64,000 nucleotides of DNA from assembly GCA_018384745.1 (NCBI GenBank), contig JAHAYH010000014.1, forward strand, positions 1-64,000, read 5' to 3'. Under the pieces are notes generated by a model. It did not search any database. It was not told where the DNA came from and saw only the letters and a list, made by a program, of their open reading frames with translations. Position 1 is the first letter of the stretch. Every line of letters begins with the position of its first letter. The DNA is from Caryophanon sp. (GTDB taxonomy: Bacteria; Bacillota; Bacilli; Bacillales_A; Planococcaceae). Positions 16,143 through 24,244 of this stretch are shown piece after piece. Both the position numbers and the translations under genes were made by a program.

Positions 16143-17353
16143 TTACCCTTTCCTAAGTCTTCAACTTTAAAGTGAATGACAGATCCGAATGTAGGTCGCC
16201 ATGTAGGGTTATCATAGATACACCAGATGACAGGCTTCTTTGGATCCATGGATTTAGTTAGATGAAAGTAACCATCAGTGAGTACTACCAATGCACGGCT
16301 AGGAATATCCTGTAGCTTCTGTAGTACCGGTTCGATTAAAGTACCTCCACCACCTTTCATCTTGATCTGTCTGAACTCTTGCGTGTTCTTAACAACATCA
16401 CGTGCTTTAAGGTCATGGTCGAATTGCATGATGCCAATCTCTTTTGGTTTAAAGCGATCAAATACATGTGCAATTTCAGATACAAACTGGGTAAACATAT
16501 CGTTCGATACTGAACCAGAGGTATCAATAGCAAAGTCAATACGGCCTAAGCCTTTACCTAGTTTTCCTGGTAACGTCAGGTTCTGTGCTAGGCCACGTCT
16601 TGAAGGACGTTTAAAGCTACTACCTTGACGGCCAATGGCGTACATCTGATCTGCCAGTGCAGTCTTCCAGTCAATGATTGGACGTGTACGTTCCTGATAG
16701 TCACGTAACACTTGTCCTGGTACATTGCCCATGGCTTTAGATCCAGCTTGTTGTGAAGCCACAATAGATTGATCTACGATGTCTTGGACTTGCTGTGTAA
16801 CTTGGTCTTGGGTAACAGATGGGAATGGATTGCCATTACTGTCATTGCCTGCAGGTGTTTGCATGAAGTCATCAAAGTTAGGGCTCAAACCAGAAGTACT
16901 ACCTGGCTGTTTCTTTTCCTTATCTTTGATACGTGCATACACCTCATCTGCAGACATATTATCGTACTGATGATCCAGACAGATGCCTTCGATTACATCT
17001 AGGCCCATATTGTCCAGTTGGTTATTAATCACATAGTCAGTTGCAATATTCCACATACGATGGTCACGTGAACCAATACGGTTTAAGTGTTCGTAGATGA
17101 CATGCATGACTTCATGAAGTAAACCAAATGCAATTTGGCGGTTACTGAGTTTGATAACAAAATCTGGATTGATGAACATGTTAAGTCCATCAGTGGCCAG
17201 GGTTTTAATACTGCGTGTGTATGACAGGTTTAAGCGGATAAGTGCAGTTGCAAAGAAGGTGTACTCAGAGTTAGTCATTAGACTAATCTTAGCGGTACTT
17301 ACCTTCTCTTTGGCTTCTTTATCCACATCTGCCATAGGAATAATTGCGGTCAT
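16139..17353 (-). CDS. VWA-like metallopeptidase-domain protein (N4 gp25 type)
   Basis: 404 residues of the DUF2201 type. The N-terminal domain has HEVMHVIYEHLNRIG near 80-95, a zinc-peptidase-like HExxH. The C-terminal domain is von Willebrand A-like with the metal-binding FAIDTSGSVSNDMF near 275-288 and later ALVVLTDGYFH. In bacteria and N4-like phages such proteins pair with an MoxR AAA+ ATPase, here two genes upstream, to form a metal-dependent chaperone-like complex. The target is unknown. It overlaps the genes on both sides by four bases. Confidence 0.85.
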   Translation of the reverse strand: MTAIIPMADVDKEAKEKVSTAKISLMTNSEYTFFATALIRLNLSYTRSIKTLATDGLNMFINPDFVIKLSNRQIAFGLLHEVMHVIYEHLNRIGSRDHRMWNIATDYVINNQLDNMGLDVIEGICLDHQYDNMSADEVYARIKDKEKKQPGSTSGLSPNFDDFMQTPAGNDSNGNPFPSVTQDQVTQQVQDIVDQSIVASQQAGSKAMGNVPGQVLRDYQERTRPIIDWKTALADQMYAIGRQGSSFKRPSRRGLAQNLTLPGKLGKGLGRIDFAIDTSGSVSNDMFTQFVSEIAHVFDRFKPKEIGIMQFDHDLKARDVVKNTQEFRQIKMKGGGGTLIEPVLQKLQDIPSRALVVLTDGYFHLTKSMDPKKPVIWCIYDNPTWRPTFGSVIHFKVEDLGKGK

Positions 17354-17883
17354 TCTGTTTTCCTTTTTATAGGTTCGTATTTGAACTCAGTTAAGGTATC
17401 AATAGTACCGGTGAGTTTGAATAGCACCATCTGCTGTTTCATTACGTTATTAATGAAACCTGCTGAAGGTAAGGAATTACGGGCACGTTCTCGGGCACTT
17501 TCTGCTAACTTAGTCAACTTACCTTTTCTAGGCTCAATCATAAGATGAGTGGCTTCTACTAAAAGTACCTGAAACCTGCTGTAAGGATTTAACAAGTACA
17601 TATAATCAATGTACATGTTCTCGGTAAAGTTTTGACGTAACAGAAATGGAATGTTGTATTCATACAGAAAGTTTAGTGTTTCTTCTACATCAGTACTCGA
17701 TAAATTAAATTCGGAAAAGGCGTATTTAATTGAGTCCAGTTGTAGATCTGTATGACAGTCATATGGATCCTGATTATGGACATGAAACAACCCAGGTCGA
17801 ATAACCTTGAGTTGTTCCGTGTAAATATGAGGTACATTCACATAAGCACTATCACGTAGATGATCCATGCTAATGTCTGACAT
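17350..17883 (-). CDS. Hypothetical protein between AAA+ and VWA genes
   Basis: 177 residues, starting one base beyond the AAA+ gene stop and overlapping the VWA gene start. It has a Tyr/Leu-rich middle (YIDYMYLLNPYSRFQ) and a basic C-terminus. It probably takes part in the same AAA+/VWA complex because of the coupling. No family recognised. Confidence 0.6.
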   Translation of the reverse strand: MSDISMDHLRDSAYVNVPHIYTEQLKVIRPGLFHVHNQDPYDCHTDLQLDSIKYAFSEFNLSSTDVEETLNFLYEYNIPFLLRQNFTENMYIDYMYLLNPYSRFQVLLVEATHLMIEPRKGKLTKLAESARERARNSLPSAGFINNVMKQQMVLFKLTGTIDTLTEFKYEPIKRKTE

Positions 17884-17884
17884 A

Positions 17885-19960
17885 TTACAATGCTGCCGTA
17901 ATCCGTGATTTGTTTACAGAAATCCAATTAGATACTGCTTTGTCTGAAATCAGCTTCTTGGTTTTACGTAAAGCTGAAGCCATCGCTACAGTCTGCATTT
18001 CTGGTTCCATACGTTCAAGATAAGTCACTAATGGGCCAATCTTGGTTGTACCAACTTCTTCTACCATAGCCTGTGAGATCACACCGGTAAGTGCGTACAC
18101 TTGGCCTACTTCAGTAGGAAGATCTGCATTAGTGGGATCAGCAAGGATCTTTTTAATGTCAGGTAGTTTGGCATAGTAAGCCACGAATGCTTTAAATTCA
18201 GCTGCTACTTTACCAATAGTTCCTAGTGCCAGAGTATGTACATCATCTGTGTAAGAGCCTTCAAGGTTCATAATATTAGAAAGCTTCTCCCAAGTACGAG
18301 GACATGGGAAAGTAAGCTGGTCCACGTTAGGATCAAAGTCATGTAGGAAGTTTGGTTTCCAAGCCAGGTAATCCAGGATCATCTGGTTAATGCCTGCTTT
18401 AGATGCCCAAGCCATCCATGATTTATGATGTACTGCTACTTCTACCGTAATCACACGTGATTGAAGCGCTGTGCCTAGTTTGCCGGCAATGGCACCATCA
18501 GTAGCCTTGTTACCGCAAGCTACTAATACGACGTTATCAAGCAGTTTATGTTGCCCTACTTGGCGATCCAGAATTAACTGATAACTTGCAGCTTGTACTG
18601 CTTCGTCTGCAGAAGTTAATTCATCTAGACAGATTAGGAATCCATCATAGAAATCTTGCTTATTGGTTGCTGGATCAATTTTAGGTGAACCATCTTTATT
18701 CCATTTAAGAAGACGTTTTTCGTCCCCCATTCCTTGAAGTGGGAACATGTCGTTTGGAATGTAGGATGTGCGTTTACCGACGACATTACCTGATGCATCA
18801 AGTACATCAATAAAGTTTGGAATACCACCACTTTATGTTCATAGGACTTCGTTAGAATCCTACCGTTACACCACTTTATTAAAAGTGTAACTGCTACATG
18901 TCACCATGCAGAACAGACTATATCAACACCCTCGTTATTACGTTAGGCTATAACCCGTTTAGTTATAGAGTGATCCTTTATATCACTGTGACTACCTTTT
19001 CCATTTAATCCATACTTATTTAGGAACCACTTGGCTGTACTATGCGATGTTTACGCTGTCTAGTCGTTAGGCATTTAGCTAAAGTTAAGAGATCTGTCAC
19101 TTATGTTGTTTTCAATTAAGAAGTTGTCTACTGCTTTCGCTGCATCTACTTCATTATCGAATCTTTTCTGAAATACAGGTTTCCCATCCTTTTTGATTAT
19201 AGCTTTCCACTTTAATCTAGATTTATCCCAACATACATTGTGATACTTGGATGTAATTCCTGATTTTTCACCTAATCTCGCTTTTACAGGATTTTTAAGA
19301 CCTGTTCTATGAGCGTGTTTAAGGTTTTCAGATCTAGTGACCCACTCTAGGTTATAAGCATTATTGTTTAGCTTATCTCCGTCAATGTGGTTTACCTCTG
19401 GTTTGGATTCAGGATTGGCTACAAAAGCTTTAGCCACTAATCTATGAAGCATAAATTTATGGCTTATATTATTCTTGGTTATCTGTACCATAGGGTACAA
19501 GCAACCAGATCTAAAATAAGTTTTTAGTAGTCTTTCCTGGTATTTACCATGATTGGTTCTAATGGATCTTACTAAGCCTGTATTAGAGACTTGAGCATAG
19601 CCTTCAAAACCTTCAATATCTTTCCAATTAACTTTAACATCTAGCACGGGATTGTCTCTCTAAGATAGGGATCCTTAGTATGCACTAGGATATCCTACGT
19701 AACAAGAGGTTTCCCCCGTTTAGGTAGTTTTCGACATAAGATTTCTCTTATGAAGCACTATGCCGTTAGGCGTTAATGTCTGTTTGATCCATACCGGCCA
19801 AACGTACATCAATGAATAGAAGGTTGTTCATACGGGCTACTTCACGCATGAATGCAGATTTACCAATACCTGGTGAACCAAGTAGGAATGGAGTTTCCCC
19901 TGCATTAATTGCAATATCAACCAGGTTTACATACGGGTTGTTAGCTACTTGTACTGTCAT
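17885..19960 (-). CDS. MoxR-type AAA+ ATPase, split by a group I intron (N4 gp24 type)
   Basis: Two exons: 19960-19776 and 18830-17885, joined 376 residues. Exon 1 carries Walker A (LLGSPGIGKSAFMREVA) and ends GMDQTDI. Exon 2 resumes GGIPNFIDV with Walker B as FLICLDELTSAD and sensor 1 as VVLVACGNKATDGA. Joining base 19776 to 18830 restores the phrase QTDIGGIPNF expected in MoxR ATPases and keeps the frame. Without splicing exon 1 stops at 19766 and exon 2 lacks the P-loop. The ATPase should act with the VWA protein downstream. The exon 1 start overlaps a 57-residue upstream gene (ATGA). Confidence 0.9.
18831..19775 (-). mobile_element. Group I intron, T4 td-like, with HNH endonuclease gene
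   Basis: 945 bases. The 5' end starts UAACGCC after exon ...GACAU. The core has CTAAACGGGGGAAACCTCT and GACAATCCCGTGCTAGATG, both almost the same as the T4 td intron as I recall it. The 3' part has GCCTAACGACTA, GATATAGTCTG, TCTGCATGGTGACATG and ends TGAACATAAAG, again td-like, with the required final G before exon 2. The last exon base is U and can form the U·G pair with an internal guide at AGTGCTT (five further pairs with one A·C mismatch). The endonuclease gene sits in the P6 region loop as in td. Confidence 0.88.
19075..19647 (-). CDS. Intron-encoded HNH homing endonuclease (NUMOD4-HNH-AP2)
   Basis: 190 residues inside the group I intron. Residues 6-50 form a NUMOD4 domain (WKDIEGFEGYAQVSNTG), residues 65-105 the HNH nuclease (HRLVAKAFV, VNHIDGDKLNNNAYNLEWVT) and residues 125-185 an AP2-like DNA-binding domain (KYHNVCWDKSRLKWKA). 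It should cut intronless copies of the AAA+ gene and so spread the intron. The ATG follows directly after the conserved CCCGTGCTAG core element, so translation may depend on intron folding. Confidence 0.88.
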   Translation of the reverse strand: MLDVKVNWKDIEGFEGYAQVSNTGLVRSIRTNHGKYQERLLKTYFRSGCLYPMVQITKNNISHKFMLHRLVAKAFVANPESKPEVNHIDGDKLNNNAYNLEWVTRSENLKHAHRTGLKNPVKARLGEKSGITSKYHNVCWDKSRLKWKAIIKKDGKPVFQKRFDNEVDAAKAVDNFLIENNISDRSLNFS

Positions 19961-20130
19961 TTTGAAATACCTAATTGTTTCAGAATAGTGTTCTGATGGA
20001 TTTGTAAAAGGGTGAACAGCGTGTTCTCGTCAGTAATTGGAAGCAATGCTTTGGCTCTTGCCCAAGTTATGTCGAGGTTGTCATCTGTTGGGAAAATTGG
20101 GTTTGGTGTTGCTTTAACAAGAGGCTGCAT
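19957..20130 (-). CDS. Small ORF of 57 residues (not in track)
   Basis: The frame MQPLVKATPNPIFPTDDNLD... ends QLGISK with a TGA that overlaps the ATG of the AAA+ gene (ATGA). Its start overlaps the end of the HTH gene by 17 bases. The middle is helical (ITWARAKALLPITDENTLFT). Coupled starts on both sides make it a likely real gene. No family recognised. Confidence 0.6.
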   Translation of the reverse strand: MQPLVKATPNPIFPTDDNLDITWARAKALLPITDENTLFTLLQIHQNTILKQLGISK

Positions 20131-20395
20131 AATTAATTAAATCTTCCAGTTGCTGAGGTGTATGAATGTCTTCATCTGCCAGCATCTCAAGTAACTTAGT
20201 TTCACGTCGGGTTTTGTAACCAACGAGTTTAACCAAGCCTTGTTCTGCCAGAGCACGGCGGATAGTAATAGGCGCTACATGAAAATGGTTTGCCAGTTCT
20301 TCTTGGGTATACTTGCGTTTACCGTTGAATCCTGTCTTCTGGTACATTGCAGCGACTTGTTTTTCTTCGGAAATAGTTAGACCTAAAGTTCCCAT
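20114..20395 (-). CDS. Helix-turn-helix DNA-binding protein
   Basis: The frame opens at 20443, but the ATG at 20395 has ggag six bases upstream and gives 93 residues starting MGTLGLTISEEKQVAAMYQK. Residues 30-55 (YTQEELANHFHVAPITIRRA) are a clear helix-turn-helix of the resolvase/MarR style. It could regulate early or middle transcription. It is first in the unit leading to the AAA+ and VWA genes. Confidence 0.75.
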   Translation of the reverse strand: MGTLGLTISEEKQVAAMYQKTGFNGKRKYTQEELANHFHVAPITIRRALAEQGLVKLVGYKTRRETKLLEMLADEDIHTPQQLEDLINYAASC

Positions 20396-20463
20396 AAGGA
20401 TCTCCAAATAAATAATTAAATAAGCCATCACCCGTAAGGGCAATGGCTCAATAGACCATAGAA

Positions 20464-20478
20464 GGGGGCGAAGCCCCC
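20464..20478. terminator. GC-rich hairpin with GAA loop
   Basis: Stem gggggc / gccccc closed by a gaa loop, giving a GCGAAGC mini-hairpin core. It lies after the gene that ends at 20515 and before the HTH gene. It is probably a terminator, although the T-tract is poor. The same loop type marks vRNAP promoters in N4, so a promoter role is possible. Confidence 0.5.
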
Positions 20479-20514
20479 TATCAAAGTTTTAATAGTACGA
20501 GTAGGTTGTATAAC

Positions 20515-20835
20515 TCATAGTTGTACTCTTGGCATATCCTCAAGCTTGTAGCCCATAATCTGTAAGGTAGCCTCCAAGTTTCCTATATGCCTATAGGAGA
20601 TAATTAGAGGATCCTTATTGGTAAATTGGTCAATGGCTTGAATGAGTATTAGGGCCGGTATATATCCTCTGGAGTCCTTAGCATCAATCTTAGCTAATCT
20701 AGCGTAGTTCATACCTGTCTTAGGCTCCCCAACAACTACTACCCTCATACCATTAATGGTTAATGTGTGCAGTTCTCCACACTTCTGCCTTGGCACTCGG
20801 ATTAGTACAGGGGGTACTTTAGGTTTAGGGTTCAT
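20515..20835 (-). CDS. Hypothetical protein downstream of RNAP2
   Basis: 106 residues, beginning at the stop of RNAP2 (TAATG-type overlap). Basic N-terminus (MNPKPKVPPVLIRVPRQK), then beta-rich (MRVVVVGEP) and an amphipathic middle. The coupling to RNAP2 suggests that it is made at the same time. No family recognised. Confidence 0.6.
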   Translation of the reverse strand: MNPKPKVPPVLIRVPRQKCGELHTLTINGMRVVVVGEPKTGMNYARLAKIDAKDSRGYIPALILIQAIDQFTNKDPLIISYRHIGNLEATLQIMGYKLEDMPRVQL

Positions 20836-22058
20836 TAGCAGACTCCATATATTGATTCACGAATTTGCTGGCTTAAGTTATTAGACAGTTTCTTGTACTT
20901 AAACTTCTTGCCGGTAATCATGGATAGAATGTGATCCAGTAACGTAGAGTCAGCTAGATCTGCCAGGATGTTACGGTAGTGGTAGCGTAGGGCATCACCA
21001 TTGTTGCTATGTATGCGGAATGCATCATGTACGGTGAGAACCGGGAATGGTTTGAATTGAGTAATGTCCTCAATCATGGCTATAAGTTTTACTTTCAATT
21101 CTTTAGGAATAGATTGTGCAACTTCTTTATCCATGGTTTCAAACCATACTGGATCTACCAGACCGGTAGAGTAGTACATACCAAGTAGTGGTGACTTACA
21201 TTCAGTTACTGGAGAATCCATGAACTCAGTGAGCATCGCTTTACACTTCTTAAGTGTAGGAGCATGGTACGAGCATTTGCGTAGCAAGGTGCGAAGTACA
21301 TATGCGTCTACACTGTGAGTTACGTTGGCAGGTAATGAAATACCAGACTTACTTCCCATATTGACTTTATACGATGTCTTAAACTTATGATGGTTTAGTT
21401 CATCTACCTCAATACGAGTTTCTTCTGTTTGCATTACTTTTACTGCTACATCGAAACCATCAGGCATTTTCCAGTAGTGGCTAAGTGCCCATGGTTGCCA
21501 AGCATTCAGTAGAGTATTCAGTAGGCCAAAGGCTCCTGGAGCTGAACGCATAGCTGCTTCGTAGAATGCTTCAATAGCAGGGCCTTCTTCTCCAAAGATC
21601 TTTTTAGGTGTTGCCTTAGATCCGTAAAGTGAAGTCATTACCGCATCTTTAGCATCCTTACGGCTGATCTCTAAACCTTGTACCTGCCATTCACGAAGTA
21701 CCTTGTTCTGCTCTGCAGTTACTTCTGTGTACGCATCGTAGCGTTTAGGCTCTGGAGTAAGGTTTGTGATAATGGCTCCTTTGATACAGCCAGTGAGTGC
21801 AGATAATACTTGCATACCTGAACAGGTAGCATCTAAAGAGATTAAGTGACCAGTTGGCTTTCCAGCGCATACATCACGTAAAGCCATAACGGATTTGATG
21901 TACAGTACTTTATCTTCAGTAGCTTGGTCAGCCAGTTCTTCTAAATTGGCAAAGTTATCCTTCACCCATTTGATGCGATCTGCAAATACTTCTTTGTCTA
22001 GGCCATAGCAATTTGCAATATCCACGCATAGGTATTCAATACCGCTCATGTTATTCAT
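20835..22058 (-). CDS. RNA polymerase subunit RNAP2 (N4 gp16 type)
   Basis: 407 residues: the palm/fingers half of a T7-like RNA polymerase, joined in the virus by the RNAP1 product. Motif A is LISLDATCSGMQV with catalytic Asp76. Motif B is R133xxxK137 followed by Tyr145-Gly146 (MTSLYGSKAT), the same spacing as in N4 and T7 enzymes. Motif C is LTVHDAF with Asp345. The heterodimer transcribes the middle genes in N4. A ribosome site (aaggaa) precedes the ATG at 22058. In N4 the two subunits are adjacent; here RNAP1 is about 2.1 kb upstream. Confidence 0.93.
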   Translation of the reverse strand: MNNMSGIEYLCVDIANCYGLDKEVFADRIKWVKDNFANLEELADQATEDKVLYIKSVMALRDVCAGKPTGHLISLDATCSGMQVLSALTGCIKGAIITNLTPEPKRYDAYTEVTAEQNKVLREWQVQGLEISRKDAKDAVMTSLYGSKATPKKIFGEEGPAIEAFYEAAMRSAPGAFGLLNTLLNAWQPWALSHYWKMPDGFDVAVKVMQTEETRIEVDELNHHKFKTSYKVNMGSKSGISLPANVTHSVDAYVLRTLLRKCSYHAPTLKKCKAMLTEFMDSPVTECKSPLLGMYYSTGLVDPVWFETMDKEVAQSIPKELKVKLIAMIEDITQFKPFPVLTVHDAFRIHSNNGDALRYHYRNILADLADSTLLDHILSMITGKKFKYKKLSNNLSQQIRESIYGVC

Positions 22059-22083
22059 GTCAGTTCCTTAAAATAGATTAGGT

Positions 22084-22362
22084 TTAGTGGTTGTTTAGGT
22101 AGTCTTCTATGTACTCAATGAGTGGATAGAATGCTGTTGAAAGATCACCTGTTAGTTTGAGAAGTGCGATGAAGTCTTCTTGCTGTTCTGGGTAGAACTT
22201 AATTAAAGGTATTGATGTTTGAGATGCGAAAGGAACAGAGTCCTCAATCAGAAATGTTTCATTAGGGTATACCGAAATTACTCGATAACTGATTGTGGTA
22301 CTTAATCCCTGATTCTCCTCTATGGCATTTTTTATTTTTCCTGTAACGATGAATCGTGTCAT
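22084..22362 (-). CDS. Small array protein A
   Basis: 92 residues, last of the array between the RNAP subunits, overlapping the upstream gene (ATGA). Beta-rich front half, then FYPEQQEDFIALLKLTGDLS and a C-terminal helix. The ending follows the same YP...AL.LTGD pattern as neighbours at 22708 and 23287. Function unknown. Confidence 0.6.
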   Translation of the reverse strand: MTRFIVTGKIKNAIEENQGLSTTISYRVISVYPNETFLIEDSVPFASQTSIPLIKFYPEQQEDFIALLKLTGDLSTAFYPLIEYIEDYLNNH

Positions 22363-22697
22363 TCAGTATCCTCCAAACCATTCACTAGATGGATTAAAGC
22401 AGCCTTTAAACAGCCGGATATCAACTCCGCTGCTTTAAGTTCTTTAACTTCAGTTTCTGTAATCTTGAATATGTGCATTCCTTTTAGATTAGTATCTAGG
22501 GATCGAGTGCTTAGTGGGATATAATAAGCAATTTCTGGATTAATGCTTATGAAGTGCACATCATCTTCAGTGAACTCTCCTTTACTATCCATTATTGCAA
22601 TAGCAAAGGTAGCGCTGTAGTTGTTCACTTCTACAGAATCAATCAGGGATTTCAGTGTAGATAATGGACGTAATCTAGAAAGTATCTCTAGATGCAT
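22359..22697 (-). CDS. Small array protein B
   Basis: The frame opens at 22748, but the ATG at 22697 (MHLEILSRLRPL) has agaggag five bases upstream and lies 11 bases after the previous stop, so I use it: 112 residues. Beta-rich centre (YSATFAIAIMDSKGEF), C-terminal helix (ELKAAELISGCLKAALIHL). Possibly a distant member of the small-protein array. Function unknown. Confidence 0.6.
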   Translation of the reverse strand: MHLEILSRLRPLSTLKSLIDSVEVNNYSATFAIAIMDSKGEFTEDDVHFISINPEIAYYIPLSTRSLDTNLKGMHIFKITETEVKELKAAELISGCLKAALIHLVNGLEDTE

Positions 22698-22707
22698 TAG
22701 CTCCTCT

Positions 22708-22974
22708 TTAGAGTAGCGATTTGACAGCCTGATATGCTGCATATGCATCTCCTTTTATGCGTATAGCTGCGGTTAATAGGATAGTGGCATCAACATTAAG
22801 TGGTTTACCTTCTTTAGGGTACTTAGTGCGGATACGGTAGTTATCGTTGGATACCTCTGCTATTTCCTTATCAGGATCTATGCAAATGTATATAGGTGTT
22901 CCCGGATCTAATCTGTAACCAGGTAGGCTAGGGAACATCTGAAAAGATAATTGGATTCTGAAAGCGTTCTTCAT
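22708..22974 (-). CDS. Small array protein C
   Basis: The start at 22974 (MKNAFRIQLSFQ) has aaggag six bases upstream, better than the frame opening at 22998; 88 residues. Beta-strands (PIYICIDPDKEIAEVS), then TKYPKEGKPLNVDATILLTA and a short helix. The YPKxG...L..A element is shared with the gene at 23287. Function unknown. Confidence 0.6.
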   Translation of the reverse strand: MKNAFRIQLSFQMFPSLPGYRLDPGTPIYICIDPDKEIAEVSNDNYRIRTKYPKEGKPLNVDATILLTAAIRIKGDAYAAYQAVKSLL

Positions 22975-23290
22975 TACGTCTCCTTGCGTACTCTTCATAG
23001 AAGCTTTTACTTAAACGTAAAAGACTATGTGATACATGAGTAGAATGTTTAGATACTTGATTACGTTTGACTGCTCTTACATGAGCATGGAATACATAGG
23101 TAAACCCAGTAAGTTTAGCTAGAGCTATCCTATACTCTAGATCCTTTTGATGCATTTTAATGAAAGTACCTTGCTTCATTATCCCATCTAGAGCTGCTGC
23201 TAGATCACTGTAAATCTTTACATTGAAGGATTCATCATCTCCGCTCAGTTGATATACGTCTCCTGTTTCTATGCATTTAATATTGATCAT
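22928..23290 (-). CDS. Small array protein D with basic C-terminus
   Basis: 120 residues. N-terminal beta/helical part (MINIKCIETGDVYQLSGDD), IALAKLTGFTYVFHAHVRAV in the middle, then an unusually basic tail rich in Arg, Lys, Ser and His (SHSLLRLSKSFYEEYARRRN). It overlaps the genes on both sides. Nucleic-acid binding is possible from charge alone. Confidence 0.55.
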   Translation of the reverse strand: MINIKCIETGDVYQLSGDDESFNVKIYSDLAAALDGIMKQGTFIKMHQKDLEYRIALAKLTGFTYVFHAHVRAVKRNQVSKHSTHVSHSLLRLSKSFYEEYARRRNEERFQNPIIFSDVP

Positions 23291-23535
23291 AATGACTCCC
23301 AGAACTCTTTGAGTATTTCAGTATCTTCAGTTAGTTTGTATAAGGCATCTACAGCTTGTAGCTTGCTTTCTGTAGTTAGATGCCCTTTAGGGTATTGCTG
23401 CGCTGCATAAGCGAGATTAGGCTGTCTTACGTGTTTTCTTTTACCGTTAATGTAAACAACGATAATGTAGTCATAACCAGATTCTGCTTGCTCAAACTCA
23501 AGTTGTTTCTTTGCTTTGGCTATGAGTATTAGCAC
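23287..23535 (-). CDS. Small array protein E, GTG start
   Basis: 82 residues from a GTG codon at 23535, with aaggaag upstream. It overlaps the RNase H gene by 38 bases. Beta-strands (YDYIIVVYINGKRKHV), then AAQQYPKGHLTTESKLQAVD and a C-terminal helix (ALYKLTEDTEILKEFWESL). It shares the YPKG...LQA layout with protein C. Function unknown. Confidence 0.55.
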   Translation of the reverse strand: MLILIAKAKKQLEFEQAESGYDYIIVVYINGKRKHVRQPNLAYAAQQYPKGHLTTESKLQAVDALYKLTEDTEILKEFWESL

Positions 23536-23971
23536 GTCTAGCTTCCTTCATTGCAAGTCTGGCTCTCATGTCGCACATACGATTGGCTTTAGATCTTTGA
23601 TCATTTACCCTGGTATGTCCCTTTACATGGCGGGCCTTTAACTTAAGGTTATGGGTACTAAGGATATTCTTTAGCAATGAATATGCTGCTTCTAGATCCT
23701 CTCTTGGTTTGCACTTACCTTTTAGAATATCCACTACACCTTTGTTATCAAGTTGGACGAGTACATCATCATTGGCTTGAATAAGGTTATTGGTTACGCC
23801 GTAAGATAAAGCGTTTACGACTGCTTTGAACTCACCTTCATACCCATCTTTAATATGGGTTTTGAATGCCCCTCCTCCTGGTGTTCCACCTCTGGCAGAT
23901 ACTATCCAGAATCCGTATCCTGCTGCCCCTGTGGGGCATACGGATGCGTCTGTCATGATGGTTACTCTCAT
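23498..23971 (-). CDS. RNase H-like nuclease
   Basis: 157 residues with an RNase HI layout: MTDAS near residue 6-10 (first Asp), GYEGEFKAVVNALSYG near 43 (Glu), VQLDNKGVVDILKG near 72 (Asp) and RHVKGHTR...NRMCDMRAR near 113-135 (His and last Asp). The enzyme would remove RNA from RNA-DNA hybrids, for instance primers made by the phage primase or polymerases. The last 20 residues are disordered. It lies between the two RNA polymerase subunit genes. Confidence 0.85.
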   Translation of the reverse strand: MRVTIMTDASVCPTGAAGYGFWIVSARGGTPGGGAFKTHIKDGYEGEFKAVVNALSYGVTNNLIQANDDVLVQLDNKGVVDILKGKCKPREDLEAAYSLLKNILSTHNLKLKARHVKGHTRVNDQRSKANRMCDMRARLAMKEARRANTHSQSKETT

Positions 23972-23974
23972 GGT

Positions 23975-24244
23975 TTAAGTTATGTCCTGTTTGTATTGAT
24001 GGATAGGATCTATGCCAAGTAGGTACAAGGCGTAGTAATGTTCAAATGTAGGAAAGTCTACTAAGATCCAATTATCAATTGATTCTCGTAAAGGCATTAA
24101 GCCATCTTCGTCTAGTAACAAGAAGTGGAAATAGTATTGATGGAGCTCTTGAGCTTCTTCCCATCCACAATCTTCTGGTACACATGATTTGTCGCAGACT
24201 AATCCAAATATATTAGTTTTATTTAAAGAAGTTTTCTGGGACAT
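23975..24244 (-). CDS. Hypothetical protein downstream of RNAP1
   Basis: 89 residues overlapping the end of RNAP1 by 26 bases. Cys-containing front (FGLVCDKSCVPEDCGW), then aromatic-rich (HQYYFHFLLLDED, FEHYYALYLLG). No family recognised. Confidence 0.6.
   Translation of the reverse strand: MSQKTSLNKTNIFGLVCDKSCVPEDCGWEEAQELHQYYFHFLLLDEDGLMPLRESIDNWILVDFPTFEHYYALYLLGIDPIHQYKQDIT

Noticed and set aside
18634-18831. Minus-strand 65-residue ORF near exon 2 of the AAA+ gene
   Set aside because: Another frame of exon 2; the real frame is restored by splicing at 18830.
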